A stretch of 37,275 bases of DNA from Bacteroidales bacterium (GCA_023229985.1 JALNYF010000014.1:1-37275); one strand, 5' to 3'. Shown: positions 6,699 to 14,688, counted from the stretch's first letter. The notes: a model not told the origin generated them from the letters alone. Translations and numbers: made by a program.

Positions 6699-9600
6699 TT
6701 ATAACTTCGTGATTTTCTTTACGATAACACTATTATCACTATTCAGTATGCGAACAAAGTAGATCCCCGACGCGTTATCCGAGAAAGAGATGCTTAACGG
6801 ATAAACCGGTGAGTCGTTACGATAAACAACTTGTCCATAAGCGTTAATTATCTCTACCCTACTTCCAATATTGTTATCCGCTTGAATGGCAAGTAAATCT
6901 GACATAGGATTCGGATAAATCCGTACTAAATCATTTTCAGATTCATTAATACCAACTTCAATAATATAATCTTCTACGGCGACTTCACTCGATTGTCCGT
7001 CAAGATAGGTAATCGCTTTTATAGTCATGTCCGTTGCTACTTCTATCGGAGCAACGTATAAGGTAGAAGCATCGGTTGGTGTAGTACCATCAATGGTATA
7101 AAAGATGGAAGCATCTTCTAAATCTACCGATAAAGTTACCGATTGAGCTGTATTGTATGTACCGCCGGCAGGAGTAAAAATCGGCATAGGCAAAGAAGCC
7201 TCCAATAAATCTTCATTGGAACGTGGGAAAAGCTGTATCGTCGAGACACCACCAACCGTATAAATAGAAGCGAATCCGATAATATCTCCCATAGAAGCGG
7301 CAACAATCGTAGTATCTAAGGTCTTAAACTGATTCCGGGCGCCTAATACATTTCCGTCCTGAACAAAATCAATTGTGGTCGCTGACGCAGTTGTAAATGT
7401 ACCACCATCAGTATAAGTAACTCGAATGATTTTGACTAATTGTGATTCGTATGCTGCAAAATTGTTCATCAAATCTGATGCCGTCACCACCACAGGAGCA
7501 ACATCTCCCGTGTTCGTAGTCGAAGCTGCCCAATCCTGCAGAGGTATCATTTCTATCAAACCGTTATAAACGGTATACGTCCCAAAAATTCCTCCAGAGA
7601 TAACATCCCCCTCAACATAGTTGTTGGTTATCATACTTGTCTGATTATCATATACTAATAAGCCGGCTGTTGCATCTTGAATATAGATGTAACGACCACT
7701 GCGATATACGAAGGTAACATCGCCGGTAATCTTATACGGCGTGGTATTCGTTCCCAAAGTCTCGTTCACAGCCTTGAAAGTAGCAAGGTCAGCAACTTCT
7801 GTCGGATAGGTGTAAGTTGCTATTGCAATGTTACTTACGTCCAGTCCTTGTTTATAGGCAATGGCTTTCAGTGTGGTTGTTTGGACAATGTTGATAGGAT
7901 TTTCATACAAAATTCCGGAAAGAGAATCCGGGTCACTGCCATCGGTGGTATAATAGATTTGGGCGTGCGGTACGCGGCAGGTTATCTCTACCTGCATCAT
8001 ATCGAAATATACACCTTCCGGAACGGAAAATTCGGGTGTCGCTACGCTGGTTGGTCCCAATCCGGGTACCTGATAAATCAATACGGAATCTATGTATAAT
8101 CTGGAAGTTGCAGTTGGAAGTGTTGTTGGCAAAGAAATTGCAAATTTCACCCTGACATAATCATATTGTCCTGAATCACAAATGTGGTAAGTATATCTGC
8201 CGGTAGTAGATTGCAACATAAAAATAGAATCTCCCACGTATGTTGCTCCTCCATCGATTGAATAACTAACAGAAACATTCAGGTCGTTCGTGTTCTTGGC
8301 AGAAAATTCAACTTTCGTGGCATTCGGAACATCGAAATTTGTAAAAGTATAACCGATATTATCCGGTGTGGAGGTGTACCAGCGCATTTGCATGGATTGG
8401 GCTCCATAAACTGGGGATGTCGTTGAGGGTGTACCAAAATAAGTTCCCCATTGATATTCCATATTCAACTCGTCGCCGGTATAAGCAACCGTCTGATTAT
8501 TGTACACAGTGCCGGCAGTAAAACCGTCCGTCGCTTCAAAACCGGTGGAATAAAAAACGGTATCTATTGGAATCTCAACTAACAGCGTAATGGTTGTAAT
8601 AACAGTGCCGCTGGTCAATGTCAATGTTGCCGTTGTACCGGTAGTTCCATTATATGTAATGGAAACAACTCCGTTTGTCGTATTTGCCGGAAGTGTATTG
8701 GTACTCAATGAAAAATCAGGATTACTGCAAGAAACGATAATAGCTTCTGTAAGATTAAAAGCAGAAACGGTGATGTTTTGCATTTCGCCCGATGCCGTAA
8801 ATGTTACAGGATCCGGAGTAGCTTCAATAGCGATGTAAATTTGATGAACACTGAAAGATACACTATCAATAGCAGGAGGTGTCAAATCCATCAGATTGTT
8901 ATCAACTAAAGAAACAATGAATGAATAATCCCCTATGGGCAACGTTAAATTGGCATTTTCAATTACCGACAAAGTGACATCATCTTGGCAATAAAAAACA
9001 GTATCCAACCCACCGCGCAATTCAAATTTTATCATTCTTCCGTCTTCATAATTAAAAAACTGCGTTGTAATATCAATATTTACAAAATCGTTTTCTTCAA
9101 AAATGGCGTAATCGTCAGGGGCATTAATGGTAACAGAAGGCACGGTTTCAATAATATCGCTCGGATAACGCGGAGCAATTTGACATAATATATTGTTATA
9201 TACAGCCATACCGATAACGTTGGCTTCGTTCACCGGCGCAGATATGCCTCCTAATGTGGAATACAAATTATAGCAAGCCATTGAATCTGTCCCTTGGTAT
9301 AAGTTGATGGATGTACCGAAAGTACCTGCGGCAAAATGCACACCTTCCAATTGGATAAGTTTGGAATCATAAGTATCCCAATTATCTAATAAGTCACTTA
9401 TTGTCACGGAAATAGGAAGAATTGGCGTACCGGCAACTGCCGTTGGATTTTCAAATTCGGGATTCGTCATTTCTTTAATCCCGCCATACAATTTAACCGT
9501 TCCGCAAATGCCGCCCGAAATCACATCTCCATTATTATAACTATTTAATCCTGAGCTATATATCAACAATCCGGCGGTAGCATCTTGTACATATAGGTTG

Positions 9601-10592
9601 TTCCCGCTTTGAAATACTACGGTTACATCTCCCATTATTTTGTAATAACTATTATCCGCGCCTGCTTTAAAAGTGGAAATATCGGCAACAACTGTCGGCA
9701 AAGTATAAGTAGCTGTACGTAAAATACTTGCATCCAATCCTTCTTTATAAGCAATGGCTGTCAACGTAGTCGTTGAGCTGATTTCAATGGGATTGGTATA
9801 TAATGTACCGGTCAAGCTGTCGGGGGTTGTCCCGTCTAATGTATAATAAATCTCTGCGCCCACGGTATCACACGTAATAGCAACATTTTGCGAAGAACAA
9901 TACTTGCCGGTAGCCACTGAAAATCGAGGCTGATCCACAGAAGCAGTTGCTGAAAGACTTACACCGGTAAAATTAATATTGTCAAAACGGTTGTTACCTG
10001 TGCTGGTAGCACCCGAAACAGTCAAACGAATATAAACAAACCCTTGATCATCAATCTCATCTATATCTGAAAAATCAACAGTTAATGCAGTAAAACTTGT
10101 CCCTGTTCTTCCCGTAAACGTAGTATCATCTGTAAAAGTTATACCATCTGTGCTATGTGCCCAAGTCTGATTTGCGAATCCCGTCGAGGTACCCCGCGTA
10201 CTGTATTTCAACATTAAATCCGAATAACCTGTTGTGGTTAGTTTAAAAACAATACAATTGTCGTTGTATAGAGAATTCTGATTAACGAGCGACAAGGCTT
10301 GCGTTGCAGTAGTAACTTCGCACGCCGCATTTTCGAGCGCAGGAGCTACCCCGGTATAAAACGTGATAGGACCGCCGCCCACCCAATTGGATGAACCATT
10401 CGTTCCATCAAGATAAATCATTGCGGTACTTTGAAATACGCCGCACTCTGCCGAATAAGTAGTGGTTGCCGGTGTAACCGCGGTGGGAAATGTCCAGCCG
10501 GCTAACGTAACTTGCGCCTCACTTCTTGCCCCAAATATAAACATAAGAATTGCCAAAAAGACAAATTGTAATGGGAATAAACATTTTTTCAT
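6699..10592 (-). CDS. Large multidomain T9SS cargo protein with chitobiase C-terminal-like repeats
   Basis: A 1297-residue predicted secreted protein. Residues 1-26 are a signal peptide (cleavage after SEA). Three chitobiase/beta-hexosaminidase C-terminal-like modules start near residues 219, 855 and 1136. Each has the pattern IYYTLDGTTPDS..LY..PI.....TT.LKAIAYK.G. The first two are each followed by an OB-like domain of about 170-190 residues (TFKA....YKI.GDVTVV, YVQDATAGLLIY, GDVISGGI.GT). Ig-like and jelly-roll-like segments occupy about 488-850. The last 80 residues are a T9SS type A sorting domain (VRIYPNPMSDLLAIQ ... GIYFVRI ... VIVKKITKL). No catalytic domain is recognised, so a surface adhesin or carbohydrate-binding role is an inference. 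It has its own promoter at 10667-10697 and terminates at 6650-6680. Amino-acid use is Thr/Ser/Asn-rich, as usual for such cargo. Confidence 0.87.
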   Translation of the reverse strand: MKKCLFPLQFVFLAILMFIFGARSEAQVTLAGWTFPTAVTPATTTYSAECGVFQSTAMIYLDGTNGSSNWVGGGPITFYTGVAPALENAACEVTTATQALSLVNQNSLYNDNCIVFKLTTTGYSDLMLKYSTRGTSTGFANQTWAHSTDGITFTDDTTFTGRTGTSFTALTVDFSDIDEIDDQGFVYIRLTVSGATSTGNNRFDNINFTGVSLSATASVDQPRFSVATGKYCSSQNVAITCDTVGAEIYYTLDGTTPDSLTGTLYTNPIEISSTTTLTAIAYKEGLDASILRTATYTLPTVVADISTFKAGADNSYYKIMGDVTVVFQSGNNLYVQDATAGLLIYSSGLNSYNNGDVISGGICGTVKLYGGIKEMTNPEFENPTAVAGTPILPISVTISDLLDNWDTYDSKLIQLEGVHFAAGTFGTSINLYQGTDSMACYNLYSTLGGISAPVNEANVIGMAVYNNILCQIAPRYPSDIIETVPSVTINAPDDYAIFEENDFVNIDITTQFFNYEDGRMIKFELRGGLDTVFYCQDDVTLSVIENANLTLPIGDYSFIVSLVDNNLMDLTPPAIDSVSFSVHQIYIAIEATPDPVTFTASGEMQNITVSAFNLTEAIIVSCSNPDFSLSTNTLPANTTNGVVSITYNGTTGTTATLTLTSGTVITTITLLVEIPIDTVFYSTGFEATDGFTAGTVYNNQTVAYTGDELNMEYQWGTYFGTPSTTSPVYGAQSMQMRWYTSTPDNIGYTFTNFDVPNATKVEFSAKNTNDLNVSVSYSIDGGATYVGDSIFMLQSTTGRYTYHICDSGQYDYVRVKFAISLPTTLPTATSRLYIDSVLIYQVPGLGPTSVATPEFSVPEGVYFDMMQVEITCRVPHAQIYYTTDGSDPDSLSGILYENPINIVQTTTLKAIAYKQGLDVSNIAIATYTYPTEVADLATFKAVNETLGTNTTPYKITGDVTFVYRSGRYIYIQDATAGLLVYDNQTSMITNNYVEGDVISGGIFGTYTVYNGLIEMIPLQDWAASTTNTGDVAPVVVTASDLMNNFAAYESQLVKIIRVTYTDGGTFTTASATTIDFVQDGNVLGARNQFKTLDTTIVAASMGDIIGFASIYTVGGVSTIQLFPRSNEDLLEASLPMPIFTPAGGTYNTAQSVTLSVDLEDASIFYTIDGTTPTDASTLYVAPIEVATDMTIKAITYLDGQSSEVAVEDYIIEVGINESENDLVRIYPNPMSDLLAIQADNNIGSRVEIINAYGQVVYRNDSPVYPLSISFSDNASGIYFVRILNSDNSVIVKKITKL

Positions 10593-10666
10593 AATATCTT
10601 TTTTAATTATTATTGGTATTTATCTACTTGATTAATAGTCAAATTCTATAATTATTTTTAACGCTG

Positions 10667-10697
10667 CAAAGTTAATACAAATTCAAAGCGAAACCAA
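10667..10697 (-). promoter_or_regulatory. Bacteroidota promoter of the large T9SS gene
   Basis: Reading the minus strand, a TTG -33 element (10697-10695) is followed after 20 bases by TAACTTTG (10674-10667) and then CAGCG. Both elements fit the Bacteroidota consensus. It lies about 75 bases upstream of the start codon and is one of the best complete promoters in the window. Confidence 0.75.
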
Positions 10698-10701
10698 TAT
10701 C

Positions 10702-10732
10702 TTTTATCATTTTTTCAAAAAAAATGATAAAA
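10702..10732 (-). terminator. Hairpin with A/T-rich stem, possible terminator downstream of repeat copy A
   Basis: A perfect 14-bp inverted repeat has arms 10702-10715 and 10719-10732 with a 3-base loop. The six A/T pairs nearest the loop make it less classical than other terminators here. It lies just upstream of the T9SS gene promoter and could stop minus-strand transcripts coming from the GC-rich element. Confidence 0.45.
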
Positions 10733-10785
10733 TCATATTTATCTCTATCACTGACAGTTTTGTGATGTAATCTTACATTTTTTAA

Positions 10786-10962
10786 TTTTTTGGGCGCGCC
10801 GGCTCGGAATAACAAGACTCCCCATTGTATCATACACCCCGCCAAGCCGTCAGGCTGTCCGCTCATACTCCGCGCGGCAACTTCATATTTGCCAATCAGC
10901 TCTTCCCTTGCGCCGCGCGGGGTATCCGCTCCCATCCTTCGCGCAACATACCCGCACATACC
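10786..10962 (-). repeat. GC-rich dispersed structured repeat, copy A
   Basis: Read on the minus strand, this element shares blocks with a second element at 37041-37204 (plus strand). These are a 21-base identical block at 10937-10917, a second block around GGAGTATGAGCGGACAGCC, an ACGGC motif, and an ending of CGCCC plus a run of A. It is much richer in GC than its surroundings. A hairpin forms between 10870-10880 and 10908-10920 with an 11-bp pairing and a 2-base bulge. Boundaries are approximate. No transposase gene lies nearby. An open frame through it on the minus strand looks accidental. Confidence 0.8.
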
Positions 10963-11146
10963 TTCTTCATCATCATAACCAATCTCAACCCACAGAAGCC
11001 ACCAATTCCGCCTCTTTAGCAAATTAATTGCGTATAAAAAATTATAAATCAGCGAATTATAAATCAAACAAATGAAAAATAATCAAGCCATGAAAAAAAA
11101 TTATAGGACATCTATCAAATATTTTATCATATAAAAAAAATAATAG

Positions 11147-11154
11147 TACCTTTG
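11147..11154 (+). promoter_or_regulatory. -7 promoter element for the DUF4476 gene
   Basis: TACCTTTG followed by CAGCG fits TAnnTTTG. It predicts a leader of about 80-90 bases before ATG 11245. A -33 element is not evident. Confidence 0.6.
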
Positions 11155-11185
11155 CAGCGTCAATTTTAGTTGAGAGTTGTTTAAC

Positions 11186-11234
11186 GGACTTCACAACACT
11201 TGATTGATTGACAAATATTATAAACTGGAAGTCC
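11186..11234 (+). other. Inverted repeat in the 5' leader of the DUF4476 gene
   Basis: GGACTTC at 11186-11192 is complementary to GAAGTCC at 11228-11234. The second arm ends 10 bases before the start codon. The 7-bp stem encloses a 35-base AT-rich loop. It could pair in the mRNA leader, but a stem this short may be chance. Confidence 0.3.
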
Positions 11235-11244
11235 CTCTTTTCAT

Positions 11245-12141
11245 ATGACCAAACAAAAATTATTCGTCATCATTTTTTGCCTGAGTTCGTTGGTATCATT
11301 TGCACAGCCCACCTCACTGTCCATCGCTTCCAACAATCATGAACGCTTCTGGCTCTACTTGAACAACACCCCGCAAAATAACCAATCCGTGGAATCCATC
11401 TGTGTCTCCAATCTGACTCCCAATGATTACACCATCAAAGTCATTTTGGATAATTACAATCGCACCGAAATGTCCACAAGTTTACGCATGAAACCATCGG
11501 GAAATAATTACATTATTCAATATTTCCCCAACGAAAACCGGATTTCAATAGAATCCGTAAACTACGCTATTCAAACCACTTACTCAATGTCATTGGCTTT
11601 TGTTACCGGCGTAATGCAAGCCGGCATGGAAATGGATGCCCAAATGAACGGAAATAACCACGGACATCATAACAACAACGATGGACATCATAACAACAAC
11701 GACCATCACGGCAATAACGACGGACATCATAACAATAACGACCATCACGGCAACAACAACGGACATCATAACAATAACGACCATCACGGCAACAACGACG
11801 GACATCATAACGACTACGGACATCCCACTCCCCCGCCCATTCCCGCACCCCAAATTTGCTCCGGCAGAGATCTTGAACAAATTGTACGCCTGATCGAAGA
11901 TGAAAGTTTCGAAGATTCAAAACTTACCATTGCTAAACAAGCCGTCTCCTCCCAACTGATGACAACGGAGCAACTAACCCGAATTGCTAGGTTGTTCACG
12001 TATGAAGATACTAAATTGGAATTTCTTAAATATGCTTACGACTATTGTTTCGACAAGAATAAATATTATCTCGTAAACAGTGTTTTTACCTATTCATCTT
12101 CCAAAGATGAAATGAATGAGTACATTCAGGAAAGGAAATAG
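11245..12141 (+). CDS. Exported DUF4476 protein with His/Asn-rich tandem repeat
   Basis: A 298-residue predicted exported protein. A signal peptide ends at about residue 21 (SLVSFAQ). Residues 22-135 form a small beta-rich domain. Residues about 133-190 are an extreme His/Asn/Asp/Gly low-complexity segment built from a 13-residue unit (GHHNNNDHHGNND) repeated three times with partial copies on each side. A Pro-rich linker (PTPPPIPAP) leads to a C-terminal helical DUF4476 domain at about 202-298, with the DLEQIVRLIEDESFEDSKL and LTRIARLFTYEDTKLEFLKYAY repeats typical of that family. DUF4476 has no known function. The His cluster could bind transition metals (Zn, Ni, Cu), which is an inference from composition only. 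It has its own promoter and a strong terminator, so it is likely monocistronic. Confidence 0.82.
   Translation: MTKQKLFVIIFCLSSLVSFAQPTSLSIASNNHERFWLYLNNTPQNNQSVESICVSNLTPNDYTIKVILDNYNRTEMSTSLRMKPSGNNYIIQYFPNENRISIESVNYAIQTTYSMSLAFVTGVMQAGMEMDAQMNGNNHGHHNNNDGHHNNNDHHGNNDGHHNNNDHHGNNNGHHNNNDHHGNNDGHHNDYGHPTPPPIPAPQICSGRDLEQIVRLIEDESFEDSKLTIAKQAVSSQLMTTEQLTRIARLFTYEDTKLEFLKYAYDYCFDKNKYYLVNSVFTYSSSKDEMNEYIQERK
11662..11811 (+). repeat. 39-bp tandem repeat encoding the His/Asn segment
   Basis: Three complete 39-base units start at 11683, 11722 and 11761. A partial unit lies before them (11662-11682) and another after (11800-11811). Units differ by a few mostly synonymous changes. The period is a multiple of three, so copy-number changes would keep the frame. 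Confidence 0.93.
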
Positions 12142-12155
12142 CGTGATTGACCGCT

Positions 12156-12189
12156 AAAAAAAATCCCTGTTTGCGCAGGGATTTTTTTT
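12156..12189. terminator. Bidirectional intrinsic terminator
   Basis: A 14-bp stem (12156-12169 with 12176-12189) around the loop TTTGCG has A and T runs on its two sides, so it works in both directions. It serves the DUF4476 gene (plus) and pyrD (minus), whose TAA overlaps its edge. Confidence 0.88.
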
Positions 12190-13088
12190 TATTTAATAAT
12201 ACCTCGAATCTCGCTCAAATCAGAGATTTTTTCCTGTTCCATCAATTGTTGCAATCCGTCAATCATTTGTATCGGAAGCAGCGGATTGGAAAAGAGTGCC
12301 GCCCCAATTTGAACGGCAGTGGCACCTGCCATCATAAATTCAATCACATCTTCTGCCGTTCTAATGCCGCCAATTCCAACAACCGGAATACTAACCTTCT
12401 GACATACAGCGTGTACCATTCGCAAGGCAAGGGGTTTGATGGCTGCACCGGACAAACCGGCATAAGTATTTTCAAAAACAGGTTTTCGCTTTTTCACATC
12501 AATGGCCATCGCTTGAAAAGTATTGACCAAGGACAAGGCATCTGCACCGGCATTTTCGCAAGCAAGTGCTACATCTACAATATTTTCTGCATTCGGCGAT
12601 AATTTTACCATAAATGGCTTGTGGCATCGCTCGCGACATAATCCGACAATCTCACCGGCACTCTTTGCCTGCAGGCCGAAAGCCATCCCGCCACTTTTTA
12701 CATTCGGACACGAAATATTTAGCTCAATCATGTCCACATCTGTCCGGTCTAATTTCTCTATTCCCAGCAAATAATCATCTGTGGAATGACCGCCCAAGTT
12801 TGCTATAATACGAGTATTCAGTTTTTTCATACGCGGCAGTTCGGTATTCACGAAAGCCTCAACGCCCGGGTTTTGCAAGCCGATACTGTTCATCACACCG
12901 GAAGCGGTTTCATATATCCGGTAACCCGAGTTTCCGGATTTGGGTTGCAGGGTCAAACCTTTGGTACATAATCCGCCCCAAATGCTCACATCATAAAGCT
13001 CCCCGTATTCTGCTCCGAAACCAAAAACCCCGGAAGCGGCAATCAGCGGGTTTTTAAAAGGAATCCCACATAAAGTAGTTTCTAACAT
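12189..13088 (-). CDS. pyrD: Dihydroorotate dehydrogenase, class 1B-like catalytic subunit
   Basis: This FMN enzyme oxidises dihydroorotate to orotate in pyrimidine synthesis. The 299-residue length and the sequence fit class 1 (cytosolic) rather than the membrane class 2 enzyme. Visible motifs are NPLIAASGVFGFG near the start, the LNISCPNVKSGG loop that holds the catalytic Cys, VKLSPN, SLVNTF, GLSGAAIKPLALR, and the FMN phosphate-binding end GIGGIRTAEDVIEFMMAGATAVQIG. Class 1B enzymes use NAD+ through the iron-sulfur subunit PyrK. No pyrK is next to the gene here, so the class 1B call comes from sequence impression. The gene starts 3 bases after yggS and should be co-transcribed with it. Confidence 0.93.
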   Translation of the reverse strand: MLETTLCGIPFKNPLIAASGVFGFGAEYGELYDVSIWGGLCTKGLTLQPKSGNSGYRIYETASGVMNSIGLQNPGVEAFVNTELPRMKKLNTRIIANLGGHSTDDYLLGIEKLDRTDVDMIELNISCPNVKSGGMAFGLQAKSAGEIVGLCRERCHKPFMVKLSPNAENIVDVALACENAGADALSLVNTFQAMAIDVKKRKPVFENTYAGLSGAAIKPLALRMVHAVCQKVSIPVVGIGGIRTAEDVIEFMMAGATAVQIGAALFSNPLLPIQMIDGLQQLMEQEKISDLSEIRGIIK

Positions 13089-13091
13089 ATA

Positions 13092-13763
13092 TTATATATT
13101 GTAATTTCGTTCACCAAAAATAGCACTGCCCACCCTGATAAGCGTGGCTCCTTCTTCAATGGCAATATCGTAATCATCCGTCATGCCCATCGAAATTTCC
13201 TTAAAACTATCTTTCCCCTTAAAATAGGTCGCTTTTAATTTTTCAAAGAAAGAATAAAGCGTTGAAAACTCACGCCGTATCTGGCTTCTATCATCGGTCA
13301 GCGAAGCCATTCCCATAATGCCGACGATGCTGACATTTTTTAAATTCTCAAATTCGGGGTTCTGCAACATTTCAACTGCTTCCTGGAATGAAAAACCATA
13401 CTTGGTCTCCTCTGTCGCCACATGAAATTGTAACAGACAAGATACTTGTCGATTATTCTTCAATGCTTGTTTATTAACCTCTTTCAGTAAATTAAAACTA
13501 TCAATGCTATGAATGAGGTGAACAAACGGGATGATATATTTGATTTTGTTGGTTTGCAAATGTCCGATAAAATGCCACGCTATATCTTTCGGAAGATTTT
13601 CATGTTTTTGTTTGAGTTCCTGTGCCTTATTTTCTCCAAAAATTCGTTGTCCCAATTCATATAATTGCAAAATGTCGCTCTCGGGTTTTGTTTTGGACAC
13701 AGCAATAAGCCGCACATTTTCCGGTATTTCGTGTTTGATTTTCTGATATTTTTGAATATTCAT
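13092..13763 (-). CDS. yggS: YggS/PROSC family pyridoxal phosphate homeostasis protein
   Basis: A 223-residue PLP-binding protein of the YggS/PLPBP family, which buffers cellular pyridoxal phosphate and shows no clear enzyme activity. The fold is the alanine-racemase-like TIM barrel. Key motifs are AVSKTKP with the PLP lysine near the N-terminus, FGENKAQELKQK, WHFIGHLQTNK, the SIDS segment, GIMGMA, SMGMTDDYDIAIEEGATLIRVG and a terminal GER. I chose ATG 13763. A longer frame from 13799 would add residues encoded by the preceding terminator hairpin and would not resemble the family start. The gene precedes pyrD by 3 bases, forming a yggS-pyrD pair. Confidence 0.92.
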   Translation of the reverse strand: MNIQKYQKIKHEIPENVRLIAVSKTKPESDILQLYELGQRIFGENKAQELKQKHENLPKDIAWHFIGHLQTNKIKYIIPFVHLIHSIDSFNLLKEVNKQALKNNRQVSCLLQFHVATEETKYGFSFQEAVEMLQNPEFENLKNVSIVGIMGMASLTDDRSQIRREFSTLYSFFEKLKATYFKGKDSFKEISMGMTDDYDIAIEEGATLIRVGSAIFGERNYNI

Positions 13764-13775
13764 ATCTTCAATGAT

Positions 13776-13810
13776 AAAAATAAAGAGAACGCAAACCAAT
13801 ACGTTCTCTT
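13776..13810 (-). terminator. Intrinsic terminator of the DUF4412-like gene
   Basis: On the minus strand a 9-bp stem (13810-13802 with 13791-13783, loop of 10 bases) is followed by a T-rich run. It lies just after the stop of the upstream minus-strand gene and before yggS, so yggS-pyrD must rely on read-through or a weak promoter in this short gap. Confidence 0.7.
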
Positions 13811-13834
13811 CAAATTCATACTATAAAATGACCA

Positions 13835-14551
13835 TTATTCTTCTTCATCGTCGCCGCCCATACCAAACAATCTCAAAAATTCAGGGCTGTCGTATGCTGA
13901 TTTAGCTTCTGAAGGAAGTAAGAATTCAATAGGTTTGATTTTCTTGCTGGGGGTAACTTCATAAGCTTCCGAGATAATGGTTACTTCATCTCCCTGATAA
14001 TCAATCTTTTTTTCCGATCTTAGGGGGAACCCTTTAACTCCAGGGAATTCTGCAAAATTCAGTTCATCGCCGGGGCATATTTCGGTGCTGACATACAAAA
14101 CAGTAGTAGTTTCTTCATCGGTCTGTAAATCGGTAGAAATAAAATTCACTTTTTCACATTCATAACCGGCAATCGTCTTTTTTTCACCGGTATAAACGAT
14201 CTCTTCTTTGCTGGGATTATTTTCCTTCACTTTTGCCAATGTATCGGCATTAATTTCAATATAATATTGTCCCATTCCGGCAATATCATAAATGGTATAG
14301 ATAACTTTCGCATCGCCTTTAGTAATCGTAATCATCCCAAATCCTTCTTGAATAATGATGGTTGATTTGGTACTGTTACCGCATATCATAACAGAATTTT
14401 CACTAGGCAAACTGCTGATAAAGTTGGCATCCGTAGTTCCCTCACAACTTACTTTAGATTTGATAATAGCTGAAAATTGTTTTTGAGCAGACAGCGATGT
14501 AGATAACCCCACAGCAACCACGGCTAAGAGGATAATTGTAATTTTTCTCAT
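13835..14551 (-). CDS. Exported DUF4412/GLPGLI-like protein
   Basis: A 238-residue predicted periplasmic or surface protein. Residues 1-22 are a signal peptide (VGLSTSLSAQ). The body is beta-rich. It has an MGQYYIEINADTLAKVKE segment and the KKTIAGYECEKVNF motif that recurs in the DUF4412 and GLPGLI-type families of Bacteroidota, followed by a strand pair with VLYVSTEI and an ISEAYEVTPSKK segment. The C-terminus is acidic (GGDDEEE). No function is known for these families, and I cannot decide between the two. The gene has its own promoter (14589-14596) and terminator (13776-13810), and is divergent from gcvT. Confidence 0.6.
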   Translation of the reverse strand: MRKITIILLAVVAVGLSTSLSAQKQFSAIIKSKVSCEGTTDANFISSLPSENSVMICGNSTKSTIIIQEGFGMITITKGDAKVIYTIYDIAGMGQYYIEINADTLAKVKENNPSKEEIVYTGEKKTIAGYECEKVNFISTDLQTDEETTTVLYVSTEICPGDELNFAEFPGVKGFPLRSEKKIDYQGDEVTIISEAYEVTPSKKIKPIEFLLPSEAKSAYDSPEFLRLFGMGGDDEEE

Positions 14552-14588
14552 TTTATTTTAATTAAAGTTATTAATAAATATCAACGTG

Positions 14589-14596
14589 CAAAAATA
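14589..14596 (-). promoter_or_regulatory. -7 promoter element for the DUF4412-like gene
   Basis: The minus strand reads TATTTTTG followed by CACG, 37 bases before the start codon. A TTG lies 22 bases upstream, slightly more than the usual spacing. Confidence 0.6.
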
Positions 14597-14639
14597 CATT
14601 AATATTTTTAATGAGGCTCAATTTTTCAAAAAATTTCAC

Positions 14640-14647
14640 TATTTTTG
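14640..14647 (+). promoter_or_regulatory. -7 promoter element for gcvT
   Basis: TATTTTTG followed by CGC lies 41 bases before the gcvT ATG and is divergent from the box at 14589-14596. No clear -33 element. Confidence 0.6.
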
Positions 14648-14688
14648 CGCAAAATTTATAAACAGATATCTATACAAAATATTAAAGA

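Larger units (their letters stand above)
10593..11244. other. 652-bp intergenic region between divergent genes
   Basis: This is the only gap over 300 bases. From left to right it holds the leader and promoter of the minus-strand T9SS gene, a 14-bp hairpin at 10702-10732, a GC-rich dispersed repeat at about 10786-10962, AT-rich sequence with no recognisable feature (about 10963-11140), and the promoter and leader of the plus-strand DUF4476 gene. A 131-codon open frame crosses the repeat on the minus strand but is judged spurious. Confidence 0.75.

Noticed and set aside
7677..8099. 140-codon plus-strand open frame inside the large T9SS gene
   Set aside because: It is antisense to conserved chitobiase-C-like and OB-like modules, with no promoter or recognisable product.
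10672..11067. 131-codon minus-strand open frame in the long intergenic region
   Set aside because: It runs through the GC-rich repeat A and over the hairpin and promoter of the T9SS gene. Copy B does not preserve an equivalent frame, so it is a by-product of repeat composition.
11662..11811. CRISPR-like array
   Set aside because: The repeats are 39-bp in-frame coding units without unique spacers and encode the His/Asn segment.
14552..14688. Glycine riboswitch upstream of gcvT
   Set aside because: The gap of 137 bases is AT-rich and holds two divergent promoters; no tandem glycine aptamer cores are visible.
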